In this document: piece by piece, positions 30,794 through 43,411 of the stretch
Position numbering within the stretch: position 1 is the stretch's first letter
How the letters are laid out: each line of letters opens with the position of its first letter
Source of the DNA: Desmodesmus armatus
Lineage: Eukaryota; Chlorophyta; Chlorophyceae; Sphaeropleales; Scenedesmaceae
DNA: 64,000 nt
NCBI GenBank assembly: GCA_007449985.2
Contig: VIIQ02000224.1
Span: 57,997 to 121,996, forward strand
Direction: 5' to 3'
The notes under the pieces: generated by a model
Told to the model about the DNA's origin: nothing
Databases searched by the model: none
Seen by the model: only the letters and a program-made list of their open reading frames with translations
Program-made: the position numbers and the translations under genes

Positions 30794-31348
30794 TTGAGTT
30801 CATCAGTCATGCAGACTCTGGTGCCTCACGGAGCCGGACAGCGCCTGGTACAGCAGCACCACCACTTGTCGCCAGCAACCCTCCCACGGCCCCTGCCTCA
30901 CATCTCCCGGACCCCGGTGACATGCTCAGCAGCGGCCAGCGATCCATTCAGGCAGCTGCCACAGCCGATAGTTGAGCCTCTGGCCTACACCAAAGCTTTT
31001 GTAGACGTTGCAGTCCGCCGCCTTGCAGAAGCAGCTATGGACTCTGCAGCGGAGTTCAGCATGCAGCTAGCAGAGCAGCCTCAGCGCATGCGGGAGTTTG
31101 CAGACGAAGTCCAAGCTGCTGCGGATCGCGAGCTGCAGAGTTCTGGTCAGCAGCAACAGCGGCTGCTCAGCACGACGTCTTCAGCAGGTGGTCAGGGCAG
31201 CAGTACTGCAGGCAGCAACAGCAGCAGCAGGCAGGACTTAGAAGCTCTGGTAGATGACCTACGTGCTGACATAGCGGCATCTAGGGCCTTACTGCAGCAG
31301 ATACGTGCAGCTGGCAGCACCCCAATGCTCCCGCCAAGCCGCCAGTGA
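30794..31348 (+). CDS. Hypothetical single-exon protein, 184 residues, possible plastid protein
   Basis: No intron is needed. The first ~50 residues (MSSSVMQTLVPHGAGQ..., LPRPLPHISRTPV) are Ser/His/Pro/Arg-rich with no acidic residues, like an organelle-targeting peptide. The middle (residues ~60-115) is amphipathic and probably helical (AYTKAFVDVAVRRLAEAAMD, EFADEVQAAADREL). After a Ser/Gly/Gln linker a second helix follows (DLEALVDDLRADIAASRALL). The regular heptad pattern suggests coiled coils. I do not recognise the family. An overlapping frame at 30658-30975 is a shadow. Confidence 0.6.
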   Translation: MSSSVMQTLVPHGAGQRLVQQHHHLSPATLPRPLPHISRTPVTCSAAASDPFRQLPQPIVEPLAYTKAFVDVAVRRLAEAAMDSAAEFSMQLAEQPQRMREFADEVQAAADRELQSSGQQQQRLLSTTSSAGGQGSSTAGSNSSSRQDLEALVDDLRADIAASRALLQQIRAAGSTPMLPPSRQ

Positions 31349-32897
31349 AGGATATGTATGACTGTACTGTGCAGTGTTGACAGCACCAGAACGGCGCCAA
31401 CGCCATGGTGGGCGTGGTGTTTTCTTTTGTAGTCAACTGCCTGCATCTGTTGGGTGCACTCATGTAGCTGCTGGTCAACACTGACGGGACCATGTACTGC
31501 CCTGTCTGCTGCACAAGCAGTGCAATGGCCTCCTGTATGATTTGGAAGGCCAGGCAGAGCCAGCCCACAACCAGCCAGTGTCTTTTGGCTAGCCTGTGAA
31601 GGAGAGCTACTGAGCAGCCATTAGTTGTGATGGCATCTGTGCTGATTGTTGGCAGTAGCAGCTGTGCTACTTGTTGCCAGTAGCCTGTGAGGGAGAGTGA
31701 GGGAGAAATACTGAGCACCCAGCAGTCTTGGCGGTGTCTTCTGGTTGTGGGCAGCAGCAGATATGCTTAGCATTGAGCCGGGTCAGTGGTGAGTGTGGGA
31801 TGTTTGGCCAGAGTTGTGCATGCTGGTCTCCACCTCACAGCACAAGGCTGTTTCCTGATTGCGTGCCTGTGACCTCAAGTCAAAAGTTATTCATGACAGC
31901 CTGCTGGGTGCCATCCGCATCGGGATAGTTTCACTGTGGCATGCCATGCACCAGTGGTGCAGGCAGTCTGTCGTAGTGCGGCTGGCTCACAAAGGGGCTC
32001 ACGAACTGTGACAGGCTGGTATGTCGCCTGCTACTTGCAATGCACCTGCCAGTCTACTTGGACGTCAGATGCAGCTGGCATGTTGTTGGCATGTTTTGTT
32101 GGCATGTATGGTGGTGCCCCATGCTTCTATGGAGTGGTCGTGCAGCAGGTGGTGCTTCTCTAGGCAGCGGGAGCCAGTCACTGAGTGGTGTCAGTGACCG
32201 AGGTGGCGCACAATGCTCCGCAGCTGGTGCTGTTGAACTCGACATTGGCAATTGTGCAATCAATGAAGCCTTGTGGAATCGATGTGTGCTACCGATATGG
32301 GCCGCCATTTTGTCAAAGGCACTGGACATACATGTAACCCAGGCGGCACCAGTATCGGGCACCCTTCACCATGTTTTGTGTCTTTGGCCACAGTCATGTT
32401 CGACAGGCTGATGTGGCTTGTCTGCCTGCGTGTCAGCTGAGCCACTCTTACAGTATGTTATGTTTACACGTTCAGGTCACAAGGGGGCTGTGGCTTGTAC
32501 GCAGTGCGATGCATGTTCTCATTTCAATTCCTGAAAGCAGAATCCCTCCCCGAAACGAGTCTACCCGTCCTGAACGTACAGGATTGAACGTACAATAACA
32601 ACGTCGAGGCAACACAGTAGAACAGTATGGCTCTGCTAGCCGTGGTTTTCAGTCACAACGAATCCATGTATCAGTTCAAGCACCCATGTGGTCTGTCGTG
32701 AATCACAGCAGTAGATGAGCGAATTTGTCAAACAGGGGCTCGCACTACACACGAAAGTGTTGAAGCAGCTTCAAAAGACTTGTTAATTCATACGAGTAGA
32801 CACGCGTGCCCCTTGTACCGTCCATTGAAGTGATTTATCATCTTCCCGCCGAGGCAGCACATTATCCCACCTTCGTGCTGCCTGTGGACACAGCATT
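31349..32897. other. Intergenic, no gene seen
   Basis: 3' flank of the small gene and upstream region of the secreted mosaic gene. GAACGTACA occurs twice close together (32571, 32585). AGCCTGTGAGGGAGAG recurs at 31592-31608 and 31682-31698. Confidence 0.5.
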
Positions 32898-35800
32898 ATG
32901 TTGCGACATACACAGTTGCTGTTGATGCTTCTAGGAGTAATTTGCGTCGCAGCAGCCAATCTGCCAGCGGGAATACAGCCTTTGAGATTGGGCACTGATA
33001 TCGCTGATGTTGGAGCAGAGCCAGCAATGCACCTGCAGGACGCAGGGATCCGCCCACAGAGTTCAGACGCAGCAGATGCAGGAGTTTTGTCAAAGAAGAG
33101 GCGTCAGGCAGTCCTAGCAGCTATCTTTCGGCCCAAAAACCACCGGCAGAAAGGCAAGCCTGCTGCAGCGCCAGGTCCCCACCCAGATGACACCCAGGGC
33201 TCAGCCAGCAAAGAGGCTGTCCGGCTCATGCACAAGCGGGACAAAGGTGTGTTGAGCCATGCATTGCCCTTTCAGGTGCACATACTTTCAGCAGCAATGT
33301 TTGATCAACCATGGCAGACTGGTGCATGACACTACAGCATGCTCTATGAAGTGCCATACTGAGAGAGCATATCTGCAGTGCATTCTAAGCGCTCAGAGGT
33401 CTCACTGTGCTGAGACATTAGCAGCAGGAGATCCTATAGGAGTACCATTCCACATGGTATCATGCTCAGAGCAACCGACTATCTCAGCACTTTTCTCAAG
33501 CAGTGGGGACCTACCCCAGCCTGCTTGAGCATTCATACAGCAGTCCAGTCAGCACAACAACTCAACCAGCTGCATGCTTGGTGTTGGTATTGACCCTTGG
33601 CCCCACAAACACCACTATTGCTGTCGCAGGCACTGGCCATGTTGATGCATGCAAGCACTACCCTTGCATGAACAACGAAAACTCAGCAGCAGTCTGCAAG
33701 GACAAGGGGGGTGACGCATCAGACTCCCCAGATGGCCGCACATGCAGCTGCGTCACACCCAACCACATCTACCAGGATGATCTGCTGGGGTGCCTAGGTA
33801 GGTTGCAACAGCAGGTGCAGCAGCAGCAGCAGCAGCAGCAGGTGCAGCAGCACATGCAACAGCAGAAATAACTTATCGATGCGCATGCATTACATATGGA
33901 ACAGCAGCAGTACATCACACCCCCCCCCAGCAGTGACAGTGTGAATGCATAAGACTATAAGGGCAGGTCACTGGCAGTGACAGCAGCCTGCCAGCTCAAG
34001 TAAAGTAGTCGTGTGTGGTGAGTGCCATACTGCTGCTTGCTGCACAAGCAAGCCAACTTGGCTTCGATTGCATCACTGTCAGCAGCAGAAGCGGCAACAC
34101 AGGCAGCTGTGAGCAGATTTTGACTCTCACCATATGGTGCTCCAACATGCCGCGGACTGTCAGCAGTATGCGCTGCAACATATCCAAGGGCAGACCATGA
34201 CTTACAAACAGCGGCGTGCAGTAGAAAACAGACAGATATGACTCACATGCAGCGGCATGCAGTGGCATGCAGTGGGCAAAGCTGTTTAGTACTGAGGTCT
34301 GGCAAAGTGTGAGAGTATCAGTGTCACTCAACAACAGTGAACAGTGTGATGAACCATTATTGATGTCAGTTGCTGATGACTGTGCGGCCTGTTGCTATGA
34401 TCAGCATCCAACTTGTCTGATGATGCAGGTGTGGATGCTTGCAAGAAGCACCCTTGCATCAAGGGAAATGTGCCAGCAGTGTGCAAGGACCTGCCAGGTA
34501 CTGATTCAGGGTTATGCTGGTGCTCAACATGGGGTTGTCGTGCAGCAGTGTAGTTTGCTGACAAACAGCGTCAGCGGCATCCTAGCGGGATAGATACTAT
34601 GCATGCTGTTACTCACTCAGGAGCCAGCATAGAATTAGCGGTGGGTCTTGGCAGCCAGTCAAAGCTGACCGCTGGCTAGCAGACTCTGGCAGCCGAGGGC
34701 AGCAGTGTGATGAGCAGCCATTGGACATGCACTGGGAATGCCTACAAGTTGGCGGACCTACTGACAAACGTAACAGCAGCAGCAACAACAGCAACAGGAG
34801 CAGCAACAGCAACAGCAGCAGCAGCACGACAAGACACAGGAGTGATGCATGCATTGCAACTGTTATTTGACCAGCATGCACAGCTGTGTTCCGCCCTGAG
34901 CTTGGGTGCTGCTGTGATGCGCTGTGCTGTGTCATGCTATGCCATGCTGTGCTGCAGGTGCTGCCCCTGACAGCCCTGCTGGCCGGACGTGCAGCTGCCC
35001 ATCTGGTCACACCTACATCAATGACCTCAGCGGCTGCGTTGGTGAGTCATGCAGTCAAACAAAGCAGTGAAGCACTGGCGCTGCAGCAGCCAGCAAGCAG
35101 CGCTGTACAAATATGATTGATAGACACCATGCAGCCATTGTGTAGACAAGAGGTGCCATGCGATTAAGTAGTGTCTTGTACTGCTTGCGGAAGCCTAAGG
35201 GTGGAAAATTTAAGCCTTTATGTCCTGTGCAGAGAACCAGTCACTGCTGCCCTGTACCTGAGCTGTACAGCAGCTGAAAGCTGTGGTACAAGCTGTTGAT
35301 GCAGAACGTAGTGAACTTGTATTGTAGCAGGCCTTGTCCTGCACTTCAGCAACGAGAGCATGTGTCCAATGTAGCGAAAGCGCCATGGGCGTGTGCTGCT
35401 GTACATGGTCGTGTTTGCAGATATCTTCCTATGCCTGGAGAACGACTGGAGTGACAAGTGTGTCAACCCCTGCGGAGAAGCCCCAGAGATTGACCATGGT
35501 ACCTTCCCCCACAAGTGCAGTGGTGCAAGCATGACTAAGGACTTCTCCTGCACTGGTTTATGTGACAAGGGGTGGAAGGTCTCCGGCCATGCACCCACTG
35601 CCAAATGTACAGCTGCTGGTTGGGTGGTGAAGGGCGCTTGTGAGGTGAGGCAGGGTTGTGCGTGAAATCAAATCAAAATTACACCAGCAACATTGGGCTG
35701 GCTGTCAGGTTTTGCTAATCTCTGGCAGCTGTTTACTTCCCTTTTTTACTGCAACAGCCAGGGTGCCAAACAGATGGTTCTCATATACAATCAAGGTTGA

Positions 35801-36217
35801 CTTTGGTCCAAGAGAGTTTATCATGCTTAGTACATTCAACACAGAACCCTCATGTTCCAGGGCTGGGTACCTCTGCACGATTGTGTTTGTGTGTGTGTGT
35901 GTGCGGGGGGGGGGGGGGGGGTAATAGTCACATACCACATGCCACATGCACACAGCACTGCATCGCATGAAAGGGACTGTGGTCACCAAGACCCTGTGCC
36001 CTGTGAAGAACTGCAACAAAGCCTTCCTGTGAATTTACCTGATTCCTGCCATTGCTTGAGCCCCACCTCAAGTCACCAATTCCAGGCGCATCATAAGCGT
36101 GAATCCAATCATGCTGTTACCATCCCTGGCACACTTGCAGACTGAAGAAGAGGACTATGAAGAAGAGGAGGTTAGCGACAGCCCCCAACCTGAGCCTCAC
36201 AAGCCAGAGAAGCCCAA

Positions 36218-36251
<34 letters not shown>

Positions 36252-36532
36252 GCAGACTTCTTTGACGGTGTACTGCCCAGCACCCCACCCAGCAAGGAGC
36301 ACCAGGAGCAGCCAGGGGACCGTGCAGCACATGATCACAAGCAGCATCAATCGCGCAAGCAGCGCCACAAGCAGCACAAGCAGCACAAGCACGACAAGCG
36401 GGGCAAGCACCCAGGCAAGCATGACGTTGATGAAAATCTGGAGTTGTTGCTGTCTGTTGACCCTCGCCTGAAGCAGTGGCTACTCGCAAAGAAGGTCCAG
36501 CAGGAAGTCCAGCACAAGTCTCAGCAGCACCA

Positions 36533-36566
<34 letters not shown>

Positions 36567-37918
36567 AAGCAGAAGCAGCAGCAGCAGGAGGAAGAGGAGG
36601 AGGTGGAGGAGGAGGAAGCAACTGCACAGGATCCTGACACTGAAAGCACGGAGGAAAAGCCTGACAAAGAGCGGCAGCAGAAGCACAGCAAGGAGGAAAA
36701 GCAGCCCAAGGCGGACAAAAGCAAGGGGTCAGACCAGAAGACCTACCACAAGCAGCAACAGCCGCAGCAAGACACGCAGAAGCACAAGTCCAGCACAGAC
36801 AGCTCCCAGCACAAGAAGCAGGTGGCAGAGCAGCCAGAGAAGCCCTCAGAGAGTGAAGAGGAAGTTGAGTATGAATACATTGAAGTTGAGGTGGAGGAAG
36901 AGGTGGAAGTTGATGACTCAGAAGCAGTTGAGGATGACAGTCAAACAGAGGAAGTTGATACGTCAACCAACGATGACGCAGCCGGCAAGGGAGCCCCTCC
37001 AAGCAGCAGCGGCGGCTCTAAGAGTCATCACAAGCACAAGCAGCAGCCCAGCAGCAGCAGCGGAAAGAAGACAGACACCAAAGCCAAGAAGAAATCCACC
37101 ACTGAGGAGGTTGTGCGGGGTGCAGCCGCCAGCAAAGCGCAGCAGGAGCAGGAGGCGCAGCAGACTGCAGCTGACAACACAGCAGCCGACAGCAAGCATA
37201 CACCAGACAAGTCCGTCACAGACAGCAAGCAGCCACAGCCTACCAAGCAGCCAAAGGATCAGGATCAGCAGCAACAGAAGCAGCAGCCAGCTGTTCAAAA
37301 GCATGCCCCCCAGCCAGCAGCAAAGCAGCCGCAGGAGCAAACCTCAACAGGCACACAGCAGCCCGCGGCACCAGGCAAACCGGATCCACAGCCTGTGAAG
37401 AAGTCAGGTGCTGACAACACACACAAGGAGGAAGGCACCGACAAACCAGCCAGCGACAAGAAAGCCCCCGCCAACCAGCCACACCAGCAGCAGCTGCCAA
37501 ATTCTAGCAAGAAGACCGGTCACAGCAGGAAGCACCTGGATAAGGAAACTAAGCCAGCTAAACCCCAGCAGCCTTCAGCAGCTGCTGATGCTCCTGCAGT
37601 CCCTGCAGCAGATGCAGCTAAGAAACCAGACACGAAGGAAGCTCCTAAGCCATCTCCTGCTGCCACTCCACAGCCCCAGCCGCCACAGCAGCAGCAGCAG
37701 CAGCAGGTGAGGGAGGCTGCAGATGACACTGTAACAGAGGAAGAAGAGTGGGTGGAGGAGGATGTCGAAGTTTATGAAGAGGAGGAAGAAGACGATGAAG
37801 AAGACGAAGAAGAAAATGAAGAGGAGGAGGAAAAGGTTGTGAAGCTTGCTGCAAGCAAACCCAAGCAGGCACAGCAACCAGCTGCATCTCCAACACCACG
37901 CCCAGACCAGGCACAACC

Positions 37919-37967
<49 letters not shown>

Positions 37968-40900
37968 GCCCCGGCTGCAGCTGCCAGTCCCAGTCCCAGT
38001 GTTGGAGGGTCTACTGACGCAGCCAAGCCGGCGCCAATCCCACCCAACACTCCAACAGTAGCAGCTGTGACTCGCCCTACACCTCCCCGGGTCCCCGGCA
38101 CCCAACAGGTACAGCAGCAGCAGCAGCAGCTGCAGAAGCTCCAGGAGCTTCAAAAGCAGCTCCAGGCACAGGTAGGCGACCTAGCTGAGCGCGACAGTGC
38201 CGACAAGGGTGACGAATCTGACCACCTGCTCGAAATGGTCAAAGCAAAACATGACCTGGAGCAACAGCAACGCAGCAGTATTGAGCAGCAGGGAAACCTC
38301 ATGGAGGGATTGCTGCTGGTGCCTCCTGGGCAGCTGCCAGCACCCGGCATGGGAATGGGGATGCCTGGTGGCGGTATGTTGGGCGCGCTGGCAACTCGGT
38401 CACACAGTGAGCAACAGCAGCCGGAGCAGCAGCCGTTGGGGATCGTACCTGCTTTGAAGGAGGTACTGATAGTCAAAGACGCCAAGCCAGGGAGGGCCAG
38501 GAAGGTGAGCATAAAGGTCCAAGCAGCTGCCGACACACAGCAGACAGGGGTGAGCAGCAGCAGGACCCTACTCAGCACTTGGCACATCCTGATGTCGAGC
38601 CTCAGCCCCACCCACAGCAGCAGGACCGCAAGCAGCATCAGCAGCAGGAGGAGGCTGACGTGCCGGGCCTTCAACAGCTGCAGCATTTGCAGCCAGAGCA
38701 GCAGGCGGCTCCTCATGCCTTGCGGTTGAAGCAGAGGGTTCAGGCGGACGAAGAGCAGCAGGAGCCCACACGGGACAGGCAGCAGCAGCAGGGGCAGCAG
38801 CCAAGGCACCAGCAGCAGCAGCAGCAGCAGCAGGAGGAGGAGGATGACGAAAGCTTTGAAGTAGATGCACGAAAGCAGGACCCACAGGCTGCAGCAGAGA
38901 GGATGGATCTTGCCAAAGCAGCAGCCCCTGCCAAGTCCCCTGCAGCAGCAGCACCCCCCAAGAAAGCCGAGGCGCCCAGTGACAGGGACGACGCAGAGCA
39001 CTCTCGTTCCGACAGAGCAGATTCAGCCTTGCCCAGCAACCCCCAGGAGGGAATGCTGCAGATGCTGCTCAAGTTTGGCATAGGCCAGGGCAGGGAGAAT
39101 TTGAACGAGCAGCAGCTGCAGATGATGGCTGCCATGCAGCCTTTGCTGATGCCAGCAGCTGCTGAAGGGCCCAAGCTCGACGGGGTCGCAACAGCACTAG
39201 CACTGGAAGCAGCAGACAGCGCAGATGCTGCGGAAGAGCCGGACGATGACGATGAACAAGACGAAGACGAAGACGATGAAGAGGATGAAGAAGTAGCCAA
39301 GACTACATCTTCGCGGTCAAGCATAAACAAAAATGCGCCCAGAGGCCGTCGCATTCTTTCCAAGGTTGTCAGTGCGGTTTCTGCTGCGTCCACCACCACC
39401 AACGCCCCCGCAGCACAGCCATCCTCGCCAGCTGCGCATCCTGCAAGCAAGTCGAGGTCGCGTTCGCTGCTCGGTGCCGATTTTGGAGACTTCGGCTCCC
39501 TGTTCGCGGCACCAAGCCCGCCGGCAGCTGCGTCTGTCGATGCTGGCACACTCGATATCCCCGACCTCAACGCCATCTCTAGCCTGTTGGACAAGCTAGA
39601 GGGAAAAGCTGCTGCCGTGCCTGCACCTATGGCCCCCAGGCTGTCGGCGCGGCCTCAAGCCGAACCCTCACAGATAACACCCAGCCGCCTGTGGGTGCTT
39701 ACCGCCAGGAGATGTACAATACCCAGGGCCCGACTGCGGGCCAAACCCTGTCAGGCTCCCAGGCGTATACCATGACATCCGACGAACAACGCATCCGCCG
39801 CCACAAGCACACACAGGAGCCTCAAGAGGACCCAAACCAGTACACCCTCGAGCCCCCTGCATATGCTCCACCTCCTGAGGAGTACCAAGCGCCCTCATAC
39901 CAGCCCAAGAAGGCATACGCGCCAAAGCCAGACCCCACCTACGGTGCAGATCCTACCTACGCACCCCCACCAGCCCACCAGCCAGGTGCGGCCTACAGGG
40001 GTTCACCATCAGACCAGTACGGTGCACCGCCGCCAATGCAGTACGGCGAGCCAGCACCTGCGGCCTACCCACCGCCACAGCAGCAGTACGACTACCAACT
40101 CCAGCAGCCCCGCCAGAAGGTGACCCCCACCCCAGCCCCAGAGTATGAGCAGGGGTTGGGTCCTGATGGCTACTCCTCCGACAGCCTTAAACCCAAGCGG
40201 TTGCAGCGCTCCTGGGCGCCGCGCAGCCCTCATGCAGAGGGTTCAGGGCCCAGCAGCGGGGGAGCAGAGCCTGGCCTAGGCGCAGGCGGATTGGGTGGGG
40301 GATATGCTGATGAGATGAGCGGCTTCCTTGACAAAGCAGCAGGCAGCGGCGGTTTTGAGCCGCCTCAACGGCATCAGGAGCCGCCGCACCAGCAGCACCA
40401 GCAGCATCAGCAGCACCAGCAGGGGCAGAGCAGGATGTCTCAGGGCTTTGAGGAAATGCCGCAGGGTTTAGACACACCTGAGCAGCCGCCGCAAAGGTTC
40501 AGGCCTGGTGACATGAGTGGGGGTGAGATGGCATCGGGGCCGCCGCCCTTTGGGCCTCCCAGGAATGCACAGCCGGGCAGCAGTGGGCCTGCACTGGTGC
40601 TGGTGACCAATACTGCCCGCGAGAAAGGTGCGCAGGTCTCTCTGAGTTCAAACTAGACGGCGTTCCCTTTCTGTTGTGATAGCGGTTGATGGCTGGCAGG
40701 AGTTTTTCAGGTCCCCAGCACAATGTATTTGTTGATGCAGCTGCAATACGCTGCAGCCCAGCTGCCAATCCACATGCCAGCCTTGCTACCAGAATTGGGA
40801 ATTCGGGTTTGGGTTTTCCCCCCCCAGAATTTTGCCACAGGTTGACCTTTTTACCTTTGATGATCAGACACATCGCCTGCGATGGCCCACCGGGTGCACC

Positions 40901-41983
40901 TGCAGTGGGGGTCCCCCCAGCAGTTGTGCTGATGAGAAACCCCAGCCTGGCTGATGAAATCCTTTGCCGCTCACTGCTCACTGCTGACTGCTCATTCCTG
41001 TGCTCTACCGCCTTGCTGCAGCCGGCTCCGTCACTGTCTGCCAGTGGGAGAACGAGCAGCTCGGCGCCTGCATGATCAGCATGATCCCCATGTTCAAGGT
41101 CAACGGTAAGAACTCCTACCCACAACCCACCGGCCTCGCAGTGCAGCGGGACGGCAACCGCGTCAAGGTCTGGATCGTGGACGGCACTCGCAACCCCGCT
41201 ATGATCTGCGATCTGGCGGGACTCGAGGTCACCAACTGCGTGGAGCACAAGTTCAAGGGCTACTCCGACGGGCTGTTTGACGCAAGGCAGATTGCCGTGG
41301 CGGGCAACGTTGCGTTTGTCCTGGCTTGGGACAAGGCGTGCGTGGTTCAGTGCCTGGACGCCAAAGGTTTATCCCAATGCAGCTGCATCCTGGGGCACGA
41401 ATTCCACGGGATTTACCCTGTGGGACTGACTGTTTCAGGAAATAAGCTGTATGTGTCGCACAACACGGGGACTACGGCGGGCGTTATGACTTGCGACTTT
41501 GGTCCTACGGGCGTCAACGAGTGCCTTCGCAGCCCCGACCTGCCCCTCAATGTGGATGGAGGCATGCTGGTGCACGAGGGCCGACTGTACATGTCCTTCA
41601 CAGACTACGCCTCCCCGGACGTCTCAGAGCGTGGAGGCATCATCGTGTGCGACAATGCCGACCATATTCGCGCCAATACTTGCCGGTACTCTACCGGTAA
41701 AGTCCCTGCTCGCGGTGGCATCCTCGGCCTCGCAGTGCACGACGGGGTTATGTTCATCCCGCAGCACGTGAGGTCGCAGGAGATCTCGATCTGCATGCAG
41801 GTAACGGATACAGACGTCACCGCATGTACTTCCGTGCACACTATGGACACCGACAACCGCGTGGCGTTCCGATCGCCGTGCTCAGTCGCGGTGCTGCCCG
41901 TGCCCCCAGGTCAAATGCCAACACCGCCTGCAGCACCTGAGGAGGAGGGCTCAAAGATTGACTTGCTCAAGAACTATCACTGA
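32898..41983 (+). CDS. Secreted multidomain protein: EGF-like x2, Sushi-like, Q/E/K-rich region, Cys-paired propeller
   Basis: Exons 32898-33246, 33630-33797, 34429-34497, 34958-35041, 35421-35644, 36141-38504, ~38558-40627 and 41022-41983; phases agree except one frameshift near 39,630. About 2,096 residues. A signal peptide (LRHTQLLLMLLGVICVAAA) is followed by a Cys module (VDACKHYPC ... CKDKGG ... GRTCSC ... YQDDLLGC). The module is repeated across exons 3 and 4 (VDACKKHPC ... GRTCSCPSGHTYINDLSGC). Exon 5 is Sushi/CCP-like (CGEAPEIDHGTFPHKC ... CDKGWKVSG ... GWVVKGAC). Then come ~1,500 residues of Q/E/K/P-rich sequence with acidic blocks and poly-Q, a Tyr/Pro-rich stretch (YAPPPEEYQAPSYQPKK), and a final exon with six units of pattern hydrophobic-x-x-C-(5 to 11)-C (ICDLAGLEVTNC, VQCLDAKGLSQC, MTCDFGPTGVNEC). 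The last is probably a six-bladed propeller. Likely an extracellular-matrix or wall protein; the function is not known. Confidence 0.75.
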
Positions 41984-43411
41984 GCAGTCAGGGTGTGTCG
42001 ACACAGGGAGTGCATGCAGCCAATGCATCGATCATCTCACCAGTCAAGGGTCTCCGAACGTGTGTGTGTGTGGACGTTGTGGTCGCGCGTTGTGGCAGTT
42101 GTGGGCTGGCTGCTAGCCAGCAGCCACGGCAGTAGTAACATGAATTGCACAAGGCAGCTTTATGAGCACGTCTGTCTTGACTTGAAACTGGTTGATCCGC
42201 ATCTGTACTGGATAGGGGCGCAACTTGCACTGGCAGGCAGTGTGAGGGAGGCTCAGTCTATCTCGGAGTGTGGGTAGTTGCAGTGTGTGCGTGTGGGGGG
42301 CGGGGGAGTCATAGGATGGCAACAACACTAGAGCTGTTGTCGTGCCTAGGGTGATCGGCATGCGCCGGTGCCTTCTGCCAGTCAGCCCCTACTGCCAGCA
42401 ATGACTGCAGTGGGAGTGACTGGTTGTTCCGCTGCCAACATCATTGCGAACTTGGGACTGTTGTGTGGGTGTGCTGTACAGAACCTGGTACTGTTCGCTG
42501 CAAGCTGCGTGCTTGCAGAGGTCATGGTAGTTACTGCTGATCATATGTGCCTGCAGGCATATAGATGCATTGTCACATCTGAGGCCCAGGTGTTCAGCTT
42601 CAACTCCTGCCTATGTAGGTTGACACCAGCATGTTATGCTGTGCAGCAACGGCTGTAGTGCTGCAGTGTTTTGGATAGCGGGCGACGTTATTTCGGCAAT
42701 CAGGTTGATCTGGCCATGGCTGTGTTGTTGAGCTATATGGCCTGCAATGCATGCCACATGATGTGATGCATGCAACTTGGAGCTTGGTGTCATGTGTTTG
42801 AGCCTTGCAGGGAAAAGCCCCCAGCCTCTGGGCACTGAGCCATTGCCCGACCCCATGGGAACAACGCAACGTCTGTAAGGGCACGAGCGCTGTGTGATGT
42901 ATATGTATGGGGCCATCAAAGTGATATCATCAATGTACACACCGTCCAACTTGAGCCTGGGCAACTAGCAGAGATGCGGCAGTAGATGCTGTACATGTAG
43001 CTGTCACTCCAATTAGAGAACCCTCGCAGAACATGCCGCGAACTGGTGCAAACTCCTGAACAGGTCCAGGTCGTGCACACGGTGTGAAGTCATGCTCTCT
43101 TCTCCTTTAAGCAACACGAGTCGACCCTACTGCTATGGTTCTGTTGCGGACAGTTGAGCTCAAAGTGAAACCGGGCGCAGAACCCACAAGGGGACCCCCA
43201 GTCACCAGCCCTGCAAGAAACATCTGTTTGTCTTGTGTGAATATGCACGCACTCGAGATTCACCTGCAGTCCCACCTGGTGTTCTTTGTCAACGCGCTGC
43301 ACGCACGCTGTGCATCAAGCACCGACCCAGCCCCCATCAACATGCAATATTACGCAATGCATCACGTTTGTTGACGTTGGCTGGAGACGGCGACACCGCA
43401 ACACCGTCAGC
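41984..43411. other. Intergenic, no gene seen
   Basis: 3' flank of the mosaic gene and promoter side of the aminopeptidase. A frame at 43135-43374 on + looks partly protein-like but cannot be spliced in phase to the signal-peptide exon. Confidence 0.5.

Noticed and set aside
30658..30975. 105-residue frame overlapping the start of the 30794 gene
   Set aside because: Overlaps a longer, more protein-like frame and lacks its amphipathic pattern.
36172..39594. Long antisense frames (100-284 residues) opposite the Q/E/K-rich exons
   Set aside because: Leu/Ser/Ala/Cys-rich shadows of CAG and GAG codons on the other strand; no splice or domain support.
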